Shown in pieces: positions 53,877 through 62,315 of a stretch of 64,000 bases of DNA. Where the stretch lies: the NCBI RefSeq assembly GCF_007995015.1, contig NZ_VORB01000004.1, positions 62,001 through 126,000 of the forward strand. Reading direction: 5' to 3'. A program made the translations under genes and the position numbers. The stretch comes from Luteibaculum oceani. Lineage in GTDB: Bacteria; Bacteroidota; Bacteroidia; Flavobacteriales_D; Luteibaculaceae. The notes beneath the pieces were generated by a model. The model saw nothing but the letters and a program-made list of their open reading frames with translations, was not told where the DNA came from and searched no databases. Each line of letters opens with the position of its first letter. Positions within the stretch are counted from its first letter, which is position 1.

Positions 53877-54952
53877 ACTGATTGGATCTCAGTTTCATTA
53901 AGACCCAAGCCAGATGGTAAATAGAATCCACACCTTGATAGTCGTTCAGCAATAGGGTAATGTTCACCCAAGAATAAACCTAATTCGTTAAAAACTGGTT
54001 GTTCGTGCATACTCCAGAAAAATGGCCTTGTTCCTATTCCATGTTTACCTAGCTCTTCTTGGACATAAATCGCTTTTTCCTCATCATCAAGAACAATTCC
54101 AAAGACCCAATAATTATTAACAGAAAAATTTGTTTTTTCGAGTGGTAATTGAACCCCTGGAATTCCTTTTAATTGCTCGGTATACAATTTACCAATTAAT
54201 TTCTTTTTACGAATATGTTCCTCTATATTTTCCAATTGAGCACAACCGATTGCTGCTTGCAAATTTGTCATCCTATAATTCCAACCAAAACTATAATGTA
54301 CAAATCTTCTCTTAGAAGGTTTAAAACTCAGATTTCTTAACTCACGAGCTTTTTCCGCAAGTTTCACATCACGGGTTAATACAATTCCTCCCTCGCCAGT
54401 TGTAATTGTTTTATTGGGATAAAAACTAAAAGTGCTTATATCCCCATAACTGCCAACCTTTTTACCGAAAACCTCTTGACCATGAGCCTCAGCAGCGTCT
54501 TCAATTAATATTATTCCTTTTTTATCGCAAATTTCCCTCAGCCTTTTTAAATTGCTAGTTAATCCATAAATATGTACTGCAATAATCGCTTTAGTTTTAG
54601 GGGTTATTTTACTTTCAACTTCATCTAAAGCCATGTTCCAGGTATCATTATCCATATCCACTAAAACTATCTTTGCTCCTGTTCTTAAAACCGAAAAAGC
54701 TGGTGAGATAATGGTAAATGTTGGCATTATTACCTCATCACCCTCATTCAGTCCAATGGCCTCCAAAGCAATATCTAATGCAGCAGAGCCATTACTAACA
54801 GCGACACCATGGTCCATGCCAATGTAGGAGGCAAATTCCCTTTCAAACCGAGTCACATAGCTACCTTCACTAGAAATCCATCCGGACCTTATACAGTCAA
54901 CAAGATATTTTTCTTCATTTCCATTAAAAACCGGTGTATTTACAGGTATCAT
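53843..54952 (-). CDS. DegT/DnrJ/EryC1-family sugar aminotransferase
   Basis: This 369-residue PLP-dependent enzyme aminates a nucleotide-linked keto-sugar. NGSAALDIALEAIGL, the DEVIMPTFTIISP segment and IEDAAEAHG bind PLP. SFYPNKTITTGEGG carries the Schiff-base lysine (about residue 185). The final part, YPIAERLSRCGFYLPSGLGL, is typical. With the epimerase at 56159 it may make an amino sugar; the nucleotide sugar is not identifiable. It overlaps the next methyltransferase by four bases. Confidence 0.92.
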   Translation of the reverse strand: MIPVNTPVFNGNEEKYLVDCIRSGWISSEGSYVTRFEREFASYIGMDHGVAVSNGSAALDIALEAIGLNEGDEVIMPTFTIISPAFSVLRTGAKIVLVDMDNDTWNMALDEVESKITPKTKAIIAVHIYGLTSNLKRLREICDKKGIILIEDAAEAHGQEVFGKKVGSYGDISTFSFYPNKTITTGEGGIVLTRDVKLAEKARELRNLSFKPSKRRFVHYSFGWNYRMTNLQAAIGCAQLENIEEHIRKKKLIGKLYTEQLKGIPGVQLPLEKTNFSVNNYWVFGIVLDDEEKAIYVQEELGKHGIGTRPFFWSMHEQPVFNELGLFLGEHYPIAERLSRCGFYLPSGLGLNETEIQSVCQAFRNLINQ

Positions 54953-55701
54953 AACTCTTTAATTTTACGTAAAATATAGGTTGCACTAAACGTATCTTGT
55001 GACAGAGGAGCTCCAGAAATCATATCACAACTTTTTATCACCTCAAAACCCGTTTTCCAACAGAACAACTCTATCTCTGGAGGCGAGTAATGTCTCATAC
55101 GATGCAATTCAGAAAATTCTATACATTCATAATTATCATGGATAATAAAATCAAATTGAACATCGACAGTATTACTAATTACATCTAATTTTGGTTTTGT
55201 AATCCTTACCACCTTCTTTAATCCCATCTTTTCCCGACGAACCTTTACTTGAGGGGGTTGGTTATATACAGTAGCAGTGTTCCAGACGTCAAAAATAAAA
55301 AGTCCACCCACCGATAAATGGTTATTTACATTTGTAAAAGCTGTTAACACCTGATCATTTGTGTTTAAATAACTAAATACGTGAAATAAGGCTATTGCCG
55401 AACCAAACGTAAGTCCTAAATTAAATGAACAAACATCCGCCTCTAATGCTTTAAAATTCGGAATATTTTTCTCGTTAGCGACTTTCACCATGCTGTCACT
55501 TCTATCAACACCGGTTATGCTTTCAAAAAACGATGCCAAATATCTTGCATGATTACCACTCCCACATCCTATATCTAATAGTGAATCAAAATTTCCATTT
55601 AAATGTGAATTAATAACATCCACAACGAAATTAACTTCTTCTCTATATGATTTATTATCATAAAATAAATCATAATATTGAGAATATTTATCGAATGTCA
55701 T
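54949..55701 (-). CDS. Class I SAM-dependent methyltransferase
   Basis: This 250-residue protein has the SAM motif LLDIGCGSGNHARYLA near 42, then GVDRSDSMVKVA and the LEADV and ALFHVFSYLN strands that follow it. It probably methylates a sugar or acceptor. The gene overlaps the cupin gene by 14 bases, and both lie next to the aminotransferase, as in loci for methylated amino sugars. Confidence 0.88.
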   Translation of the reverse strand: MTFDKYSQYYDLFYDNKSYREEVNFVVDVINSHLNGNFDSLLDIGCGSGNHARYLASFFESITGVDRSDSMVKVANEKNIPNFKALEADVCSFNLGLTFGSAIALFHVFSYLNTNDQVLTAFTNVNNHLSVGGLFIFDVWNTATVYNQPPQVKVRREKMGLKKVVRITKPKLDVISNTVDVQFDFIIHDNYECIEFSELHRMRHYSPPEIELFCWKTGFEVIKSCDMISGAPLSQDTFSATYILRKIKEL

Positions 55702-56128
55702 CTTTTATTATTATTTCCTTCTCGCTTATACTATTGAACCTAATTTTGTCCTCCTCGCCACAATACGGTCCCTGTTTAACTTCAATAATCTCAGCATCCT
55801 CTAATATTTTAAATCCATGCCCCCCATCAGAAAGCAATACAACATCTCCTGCATTTAAAATCTTAGAACATACATACTGTTGATTGTCACAATAAAAATC
55901 AACACGGACCTTACCACTTTTTATTAACAAAACCTCTTGCGTAAGGTGAACTTCTCTTTTTACCAAATTATGCCTATGTGGAACAATTTCATAACCCTCT
56001 GGTCGAGACATGTAACCTAGTTGTTGTGAATCAGATTCTTTTGTGAAAAATCTTATACCAGACTCTTTATGATTACTTCTAATTATAATTCCTAAATTTA
56101 ATTCTTGGTACCGGACATACTCTACCAT
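55688..56128 (-). CDS. Cupin-fold protein
   Basis: This 146-residue protein has a single cupin-like beta fold, with VPHRHN and EVLLIKSGKVRVDFY in the first motif and a second strand set GDVVLLSDGGHGFKILEDAEIIEVKQGPY. The two histidines in HRHN and one in GGHG could bind metal. Small cupins of this kind are frequent in polysaccharide loci, where some are sugar-nucleotide epimerases or isomerases. I take the ATG at 56128; a GTG two codons earlier is also possible. Function is unproven. Confidence 0.65.
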   Translation of the reverse strand: MVEYVRYQELNLGIIIRSNHKESGIRFFTKESDSQQLGYMSRPEGYEIVPHRHNLVKREVHLTQEVLLIKSGKVRVDFYCDNQQYVCSKILNAGDVVLLSDGGHGFKILEDAEIIEVKQGPYCGEEDKIRFNSISEKEIIIKDDIR

Positions 56129-56158
56129 AATCACTTAAATTTTAATTTCATTTACCAA

Positions 56159-57106
56159 TTAAACAACACCCACCTTAGACATCCATTTATACTGTTCCTT
56201 GATTCCGTCCTCGATTGATACCACTGGAGCATAGTTCAACATTTTTTTTGCCGCATCAATCGACGCCAAAGTGTGAGGAACATCTCCATGCTGCATTTCC
56301 ATATACCTAATTTTCGGTGTTTTCCCAACCACTTTTCCGATTGTATCTACCAATAAATTCAGACTAACCGGAACACTATTTCCCAAATTATAAGTTTGCT
56401 TCTCCGCAACATTTACGCTTATAGCAGATAGTATTCCATTTAGAATATCCTCCACAAAAGTATAATCCCGAGTTGCCGTTCCATCTCCAAAGATTATGAT
56501 TTCCTCCCCTCGATGGATTCTTTGAATAAACTTAAAAATAGCTAAATCTGGTCTTTGACGCGGACCATAAACAGTAAAAAACCTTAATAAGGTCGAAACC
56601 ACACCGTAATTAAAATTATAAGACTGACATAAATTTTCTCCAGCTATTTTAGAAATAGCATAAGGACTTATTGGCACATTTGTACAATCTTCTTTCCAAG
56701 GAGTATCACCATTAATACCATAAACACTGCTAGACGATCCAAATACAACTTTTGCATTTTTAACCTTTGCTAATTTCAATACATTTTCAGTCCCATTGAT
56801 GTTAACATCGTAGTAAACACTTGGGCTTTTTAAACTCGGACCTACACCGGCCAAAGCTGCCAAATGCACAATTACCCCAAATTCTTCATTTTGAAGTTCA
56901 TCTAAACTCTGTAATCTCCTTATATCACCCACAACTATATCACCTTGCGGATGTGCTTTTATTTTTTTTAAGTTTTCTATTTTCCTTTTTCTACTGTAAA
57001 AATCATCAAAATTATCAACAACAATTACTGATCTTCCTGAGTCCAAAAGTTTTTCGCAAAGCTGACTACCAATAAAACCTGCGCCACCCGTAACAACAAT
57101 CTTCAT
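56159..57106 (-). CDS. NAD-dependent nucleotide-sugar epimerase/dehydratase
   Basis: This 315-residue extended SDR protein has TGGAGFIGSQLCEKL (NAD binding, 7-21), GSSSSVYG, the catalytic YAISK (YxxxK) with the preceding Ser, and RFFTVYGPRQRPD. It most resembles UDP-glucuronate or UDP-glucose 4-epimerase-type enzymes. The exact substrate is not fixed by sequence. AT-rich. It overlaps the adjacent GT2 gene by four bases. Confidence 0.87.
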   Translation of the reverse strand: MKIVVTGGAGFIGSQLCEKLLDSGRSVIVVDNFDDFYSRKRKIENLKKIKAHPQGDIVVGDIRRLQSLDELQNEEFGVIVHLAALAGVGPSLKSPSVYYDVNINGTENVLKLAKVKNAKVVFGSSSSVYGINGDTPWKEDCTNVPISPYAISKIAGENLCQSYNFNYGVVSTLLRFFTVYGPRQRPDLAIFKFIQRIHRGEEIIIFGDGTATRDYTFVEDILNGILSAISVNVAEKQTYNLGNSVPVSLNLLVDTIGKVVGKTPKIRYMEMQHGDVPHTLASIDAAKKMLNYAPVVSIEDGIKEQYKWMSKVGVV

Positions 57107-58089
57107 TCCAAATAATTACTTTTTCTAACCCAATTCCTAACCTCAACATTGGTTGCATATTGATGAACTAAGTATTTATATCCTTCGTTATAACTTTTCA
57201 ACAACTGTTTATCCATATCTGTTAACGAGCCTATTCGTAGGAAGTGAACAACCTTTTTTATAGGTTTAATTAAAGACTGCAAAAAACTATCCTTGGAAAT
57301 TTTATTTTCCGATCTTAATTTTGTGTAAGCATCCGAAACTCCTTGGCAATAACTCCTTTTAAAAAAATAATTTTTACTAAGTCTATCCTTTGTAACCAGA
57401 TGCCAAACACTTGCCATGGGGTGATATAAACATTTATAATCACTCTTTTTAACATAATTACTCACATAGGACTCACCATCTCCTCTATACTTTATTAATT
57501 CAAAAGGAAAACCGTCTGGGTGAAACCCCTCAGTTTCCAATAAAATTTTCTTTCTAATGGAATAATTACAACCAAAAACCAGATTTGGTGATATATACTT
57601 CTTACTTTCACCAAGATCCAATAAACTCAATTCACTTAAAACCCTACCATCAGCGTTAGGCTGATTCCACTTTTCATGTATCCAAAATGGTACTTCACCC
57701 AAAAATTTGGGCAAGTTTTTTCCACCAATTAATCCAATATTGGAGTCATTTTCAAATTCATTATAAATGGTTTCCAACCACCTAGAAAAGGCTTCTATAT
57801 CATCATCAGCAAATACCAAATAATCACCTTTTGAATTCATTAGTCCAGCATGTCTACCAACATGTAAACCTATCTTATCTGTGTATATATACTTAAAATA
57901 ACTAAATGAGCTTTTATATTCTTCACAAATACTTTTTGTATTATCTTTTGAATCATTATCACATACTATAACCTCATAAAACTGTTTATCCAGACTTTGT
58001 CTAGCTATCGACTCTAGCGTTCCTCTCAAAAGCTCTGCCCTATTTCTAGTGGGAATAATAACTGATACCTTTAATTTTTCCATGCCCAA
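57103..58089 (-). CDS. Glycosyltransferase family 2
   Basis: This 328-residue GT-A enzyme has VSVIIPTRNRAELLRGTLES, VIVCDNDSKDNTKSIC, the YLVFADDDIEAF segment with the DxD-type acids, and GDGESYVSNYV at the acceptor side. AT-rich and part of the tight run of genes, overlapping the methyltransferase by 19 bases. Confidence 0.89.
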   Translation of the reverse strand: MGMEKLKVSVIIPTRNRAELLRGTLESIARQSLDKQFYEVIVCDNDSKDNTKSICEEYKSSFSYFKYIYTDKIGLHVGRHAGLMNSKGDYLVFADDDIEAFSRWLETIYNEFENDSNIGLIGGKNLPKFLGEVPFWIHEKWNQPNADGRVLSELSLLDLGESKKYISPNLVFGCNYSIRKKILLETEGFHPDGFPFELIKYRGDGESYVSNYVKKSDYKCLYHPMASVWHLVTKDRLSKNYFFKRSYCQGVSDAYTKLRSENKISKDSFLQSLIKPIKKVVHFLRIGSLTDMDKQLLKSYNEGYKYLVHQYATNVEVRNWVRKSNYLE

Positions 58090-58667
58090 AACATATTCGT
58101 TAGATGTTTGTGATTATAGGTCAAATGCGTAACCTCCTCGTTCACAACCCTTTGCACACCTTTCGCCCACCCAAAGTCATGAAAACAAATAATGCCACCT
58201 GGCTTTAATTTTGGAAACCATAGGTCAAAATCTTTCTTTACTCCTTCGTAGCTATGATCTCCGTCTACAAATAAAAAATCGATTTCACCCTCAAAATTCA
58301 TTGCCACATCATGGCTATAGCCTTGGCACAAATTAATTTTTCTTCTTACACTAACTACATTTTTTTTAAACTCCGCAAGCGAACTCCAATTTCCTTCTGA
58401 CATAGCGTCATTTTCCCAAGTGTCCACGCAATTCAATTTACTTCCTTTTTTAAGCCCTTTACATATAAACAAACTACTAGCACCAATATAAGATCCAATT
58501 TCAACTGAAATCGCACCCTTTGGTAAAGATTTTGCTAATCTCAACAATACAATAAGTTCTGTTGCAGTTGTATATGTTGGTATATTAAAAGTCCAAATAC
58601 CATTAAATTTTGCATAAAGGTTTTGCTTTAAACTAAATTTGGGAATGGGTGCTTTACTACTTTCCAT
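58071..58667 (-). CDS. Class I methyltransferase, Methyltransf_24-like
   Basis: This 198-residue protein has AISVEIGSYIGASSLFICKG (SAM motif I), KLNCVDTWEND and IDFLFVDGDHSYEGVKKDF, which is the marker of the Methyltransf_24 group, then PGGIICFHDFGW. It probably acts on a polysaccharide sugar. It overlaps the acyltransferase gene by 11 bases. Confidence 0.85.
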   Translation of the reverse strand: MESSKAPIPKFSLKQNLYAKFNGIWTFNIPTYTTATELIVLLRLAKSLPKGAISVEIGSYIGASSLFICKGLKKGSKLNCVDTWENDAMSEGNWSSLAEFKKNVVSVRRKINLCQGYSHDVAMNFEGEIDFLFVDGDHSYEGVKKDFDLWFPKLKPGGIICFHDFGWAKGVQRVVNEEVTHLTYNHKHLTNMFWAWKN

Positions 58668-59199
58668 CTCTTACTTTTATCACTTTAGCTGGTACCCCAC
58701 CAATCACTCTATTACTTTCAAAAGATTTAGTTACAACGGAACCTGCAGCAACCACCACACCATTTCCTATGTTAACTCCATCTAAAATTCTTGCTCCTGC
58801 CGCAATCCAGACATCACTTCCTATAACAATCCCTTTTCTGCTTTCCTTTTGGTGCATTATTGAAATTTCTAAATCCTTATAACTATGATTAGCTGGTATA
58901 ATTACAGTTTGGGTTGCAACTCTTACCTTATTTCCCACCTCTAGTCCTCCGTGGCCGTATATTACGCAAAATGGATTGAAAGAACAGTAATCACCAATTG
59001 ATATATCTCCCCCAAAGGTTATAAATTTAGTATAATCACCCAATTCAATGTTTTCACCAAATACAATCTTTCCACCATATTTTGTATTTATTTCTACACC
59101 TTTTCCGATTTTAAAATTGCCCTTGAAATAGATATTTCTTCTTTCAAACCGCCACCTTACCAGTTCCCTTTTAACAAACCGATACAAACCCCTCAACAT
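58657..59199 (-). CDS. Hexapeptide-repeat acyltransferase
   Basis: This 180-residue left-handed beta-helix protein is of the WbbJ/CatB-type acetyltransferase group. Repeating [LIV]-G-x4 hexads are visible (KIGKGVEINTKYGGKIVFGE, IGDYCSFNPFCVIYGHGG, IGSDVWIAAGARILDGVNIG), with a His in the middle (PANHSYKD) that serves as the active-site base in this group. It would O-acetylate the glycan or its precursor. It overlaps the wzt-like gene by 29 bases. Confidence 0.86.
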   Translation of the reverse strand: MLRGLYRFVKRELVRWRFERRNIYFKGNFKIGKGVEINTKYGGKIVFGENIELGDYTKFITFGGDISIGDYCSFNPFCVIYGHGGLEVGNKVRVATQTVIIPANHSYKDLEISIMHQKESRKGIVIGSDVWIAAGARILDGVNIGNGVVVAAGSVVTKSFESNRVIGGVPAKVIKVRDGK

Positions 59200-60601
59200 A
59201 CATTACTCCTTGTTTGGAATTAAATCCTTTACCACTTTTGTAGACATCACTACCAACAACTTCAAACGCCAAAACCTGTTCAATAAAATCAACGTATTGA
59301 TTATCACTCACCATAGAAACCGATACGTAAAATCGACCAGAATTAAAATTGGGCTTATTCAATTTAAATACAGCTGTCCCCTTTCCTATTTCATAGGTAT
59401 ATAGTTGACCTGATATTTCATTATTTAATGAGGTTACCCTTACTCCAGATTCATTTTCAATTCCAAATCCAAATAATAAGTTTTTTTTAGCGACCTCACA
59501 TTCAAATTCAAACTTGATTAAAAATGAATCTCCCATTTTAACCTCGGAGATAATTTCTCCTATTTCATTCTCCAACCAGACTTCCTTTATAGCAAATTCA
59601 TTACCAGCTGACCTAATTGCCTTTCGAGCATCAACTATGTTTTTATTATTCTTAAGATTGGTATTTGTTGTTAAATATTTTTCCACTGCCTTATTGACTT
59701 CCCCATAAAAATCGACTTTTCCCGACTCGAGCAAAATACATTTATGGCAAATACTTTGAATACTGACCATATTATGACTAACAAACAATACCGTTCTTGC
59801 ACCACCGGCAGAAATATCCTGCATCTTCCCAATCGCCTTTTTCTGGAACTCAGCATCTCCTACCGCCAGAACCTCATCGACTATGAGTATTTCTGGTTCC
59901 AAAAAAGCAGCCACAGCAAATCCCAAACGTACTTTCATACCAGAGCTATACCGCTTCACAGGGGTGTCTGCATATTTTGCACAGCCTGCAAAGTCCATGA
60001 TTTCATCGAACTTGCCGTCTATTTCCTTTTTGGTCATGCCTAAAATGGTGCCGTTGAGATAGACGTTTTCACGCCCTGTCATTTCCGGGTGCATCCCGGT
60101 ACCTACCTCTAATAATGAAGCTATTCTTCCTTTGGCCTTAACAGATCCTGTGGTTGGTGAAGTAATTTGGGAAATAACCTTAAGAAGAGTTGATTTTCCA
60201 GCACCATTTTTTCCAATTATTCCTAGTACCTCTCCTTTTTTTACCTCAAAATTGATGTTATCAAGAACTTTCACGTACTCGTTGGTACCATCCTTTTGAG
60301 AACGATCGTTCGCTACGCCTACGGTTGCAAAAGGATCTTCTTTACCGCGCATTTTTGCCCACCAGCGGTTAAGGTCGTGGGAAATGGTACCAGTTCCAAT
60401 CTGGCCGAGGCGGTAGGTTTTGCTTAAACCTTCGACTTTTAGGACTGTTTCGCGGGTATCAGGATTTTGTTCTTTGATTTGGGTCTTATCCAAGTTTATT
60501 TGTTGAATTGAGAATTTGTTGGATTGAAGATTTGTTGAGTTGATGGGTTTATGGGTTGATGGGGGAATGGGTTGATGGGGAAGTGTTACCTCCCTCCTCA
60601 T
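59171..60601 (-). CDS. Polysaccharide ABC exporter ATP-binding subunit (Wzt-like)
   Basis: This 476-residue protein has an NBD at about 50-300 with the Walker A GIIGKNGAGKSTLLK, the signature RYSSGMKVRLGFAVA and Walker B PEILIVDEVLAVGD. The C-terminal 150 residues are a beta-sandwich like the carbohydrate-binding end of Wzt (EVWLENEIGEIISEV, FGFGIENESGV). Together with the permease it exports the lipid-linked glycan. The first 36 residues (HQPIPPSTHKPINSTN) are encoded by TTGTTGAGTTGATGGG-type repeats and are not conserved in kind; a TTG at 60493 could be the true start. The C-terminal domain region is much more AT-rich than the NBD. Confidence 0.88.
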   Translation of the reverse strand: MRREVTLPHQPIPPSTHKPINSTNLQSNKFSIQQINLDKTQIKEQNPDTRETVLKVEGLSKTYRLGQIGTGTISHDLNRWWAKMRGKEDPFATVGVANDRSQKDGTNEYVKVLDNINFEVKKGEVLGIIGKNGAGKSTLLKVISQITSPTTGSVKAKGRIASLLEVGTGMHPEMTGRENVYLNGTILGMTKKEIDGKFDEIMDFAGCAKYADTPVKRYSSGMKVRLGFAVAAFLEPEILIVDEVLAVGDAEFQKKAIGKMQDISAGGARTVLFVSHNMVSIQSICHKCILLESGKVDFYGEVNKAVEKYLTTNTNLKNNKNIVDARKAIRSAGNEFAIKEVWLENEIGEIISEVKMGDSFLIKFEFECEVAKKNLLFGFGIENESGVRVTSLNNEISGQLYTYEIGKGTAVFKLNKPNFNSGRFYVSVSMVSDNQYVDFIEQVLAFEVVGSDVYKSGKGFNSKQGVMYVEGFVSVC

Positions 60602-60633
60602 TAACTCTTTAACCCTTTAGCCCTTAAACTTTT

Positions 60634-60675
60634 TTACACCGTATCAACGAAAGTTTTTTCGGTCTTATTAAATAC
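60634..60675 (-). pseudogene. Remnant of a second permease 3' end
   Basis: On the minus strand this reads VFNKTEKTFVDTV and then a stop. This equals the C-terminus of the permease at 60732 except for V against I at its first codon. Over the last 13 codons (including the stop) the two copies differ at six codons, all synonymous, which means this copy evolved as coding sequence before it was cut off. A repeat-bearing segment (60676-60731) separates the two. Confidence 0.75.
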
Positions 60676-60731
60676 CTTAAATGTTGATTTGTTGAACTGA
60701 TTATTTGTTGAGTTGGGGCATTTCCTTGGTA

Positions 60732-61619
60732 TTAAACGGTATCCACGAAAGTCTTCTCGGTTTTATTAAATATCAAAACTCCTACAAGTAGCACTACCAA
60801 CATTAGTCCTGTGCTGTAGCCTATGCCTTCCCAGATGAAATGACCTGCTCCGAGGAACATGTACTTAAAGGTTTCGATGATGTGTACAAAAGGATTTAGT
60901 AAAATCAATGTTTTGTATTGCTCTGGCACCGTAGACACTGGAAAAACCACAGCGGAGGCGTACATCATTAACTGTACGATGAAGGTCAATAAGAAATTTA
61001 AGTCACGGTATTTGGCGGTTAAGGAAGTGAAAATGATTCCCGCGCCTAAACCATAGCCTGCCATCAGAATAAGCAAGAGGGGTAGCAGCAACAGGGTCTC
61101 GTTAGGATTTACCTCAGCTCCTCGCATCCACAAATACACAAATACACAGATAAACAAGGCAAACTGAATTCCAAACTTTATTAGTCCTCCAACCACCTTA
61201 CTTAAAGGCATAATAAGCCTTGGAAAGTAGACCTTCCCAAAGATGTTTTCATTCTCTTTAAAGGTCTTCGAGGTTTGGTTAAAAGTCTCTGAAAAATAAT
61301 TCCAAATGGTAATTCCAGCTAGGTAGAATAGAATCTGAGGTGTTCCGTCCGTTGAAATTTGTGCTATCCGCCCAAAAACCAGCATGTAGATCAAGGTGGT
61401 CATAATGGGTTGTACCAAAAACCAAATTGGTCCAAGGATGGTTTGCTTGTATATAGTTACCACGTCTCTACGCACGAACATTTGTAATAAGTCGCGGTAG
61501 CGCCAGATTTCACGGAAGTTGATGTGGAATAGGGAGCGTTGGGGTTCGATGATCGTAGTCCACTGGTCTTGATGTGGATTTGTTGAAGTGTTGATTTGTT
61601 GAGTTGATTGAGAGCCCAT
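60732..61619 (-). CDS. Polysaccharide ABC exporter permease (Wzm-like)
   Basis: This 295-residue membrane protein has six hydrophobic segments in the ABC2-type arrangement: WRYRDLLQMFVRRDVVTIYKQ before the first, then GPIWFLVQPIMTTLIYMLVF and IWNYFSETFN. The ending LLVGVLIFNKTEKTF is typical. The first dozen residues (GSQSTQQINTSTNPHQ) are encoded by the CAACTCAACAAATCAACA-type repeat that is dispersed here. The gene heads the polysaccharide operon. It lies 95 bases from the S23 gene. Confidence 0.9.
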   Translation of the reverse strand: MGSQSTQQINTSTNPHQDQWTTIIEPQRSLFHINFREIWRYRDLLQMFVRRDVVTIYKQTILGPIWFLVQPIMTTLIYMLVFGRIAQISTDGTPQILFYLAGITIWNYFSETFNQTSKTFKENENIFGKVYFPRLIMPLSKVVGGLIKFGIQFALFICVFVYLWMRGAEVNPNETLLLLPLLLILMAGYGLGAGIIFTSLTAKYRDLNFLLTFIVQLMMYASAVVFPVSTVPEQYKTLILLNPFVHIIETFKYMFLGAGHFIWEGIGYSTGLMLVVLLVGVLIFNKTEKTFVDTV

Positions 61620-61659
61620 TACTTTAATCGGAGGACGATTGGGGATTTACTATTTATAT

Positions 61660-61712
61660 TATTGGTTGAAGTGTTGATTTGTTGAGTCGATTATTTGTTG
61701 AGTTGATTGATA
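61660..61712 (-). repeat. TTGTTGAGTTGAT-type repeat, right of the permease
   Basis: Copies of TTGTTGAGTTGAT lie at 61660-61706 in the plus-strand sense, an array of about three units between the permease start and the S23 gene stop. Inverted copies lie at 62101-62130. Confidence 0.6.
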
Positions 61713-61713
61713 G

Positions 61714-62082
61714 CTATTGTTTTAGCTGATATTTTCTGAGCGCATTCAACTTGTTAGAAATCTCAGAAATATCGTTTCTTATCTGCTGTAATTTTTCTTG
61801 CGAAAGAAAACCAAAATCTGTGCTTAATATGAGTTGATTTAGCAATTCCATTAATGAGGAATAAGCTAATTGAGTAAATCTAGCCTGATCTTTTCCTGAA
61901 GTCCTACTTGTTCCTTCAGCTATGTTTGAGGTCACGGATACAACTGCTCTTGGCATCTGATTAACCAAACCAAACTGTTCGCTGCTCGGATAGTCGGTCG
62001 TTATGCTATAAATTCTTTTGGAAAGATTTCTTGCCAAATTCCAGACTTCAAGTTTTTCAAAAGGGTAGCTGTGACCTTCCAT
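61714..62082 (-). CDS. Four-helix-bundle protein, S23/Avd-like
   Basis: This 122-residue protein is of the S23 four-helix-bundle family (TIGR02436), named after genes in 23S rRNA intervening sequences and related to Avd of diversity-generating retroelements. The features are FEKLEVWNLARNLSKRIY, FGLVNQMPRAVVSVTSNIAEGTSR and ARFTQLAYSSLMELLNQLIL. No reverse transcriptase is nearby, so it is not a DGR. It is bordered by inverted TTGTTGAGTTGAT repeats, which suggests an insertion unit. Its role is unknown. Confidence 0.85.
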   Translation of the reverse strand: MEGHSYPFEKLEVWNLARNLSKRIYSITTDYPSSEQFGLVNQMPRAVVSVTSNIAEGTSRTSGKDQARFTQLAYSSLMELLNQLILSTDFGFLSQEKLQQIRNDISEISNKLNALRKYQLKQ

Positions 62083-62100
62083 TAATTACATTATCAGCGC

Positions 62101-62130
62101 ACCTCAACTCAACAAATCCTCAACTCAACA
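62101..62130. repeat. Inverted TTGTTGAGTTGAT-type repeat left of the S23 gene
   Basis: CAACTCAACAAATCCTCAACTCAACA is the inverted form of the repeat at 61660-61706, so the S23 gene lies between arms. A CCCCGCC-TTT-GGCGTGG hairpin follows at 62138-62154. Confidence 0.6.
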
Positions 62131-62315
62131 TGAAACACCCCGCCTTTGGCGTGGATACAGCTTCGCCTCCTCAGTCACATGTGATGCACGGCTAAGCAAG
62201 CTTTTAGAATAATGAGTACTTTTTTTACTCAAGTGTATTCCTGGGTACGAATATGTGAAATTTTGTAAAGTGGACAAGGGGTTTGGGCGGATTTGTTTTT
62301 TGGTTCGTCGATTAT

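Noticed and set aside
61714-62082. S23 protein as Avd of a diversity-generating retroelement
   Set aside because: No reverse transcriptase, no template repeat and no variable target gene in the window.
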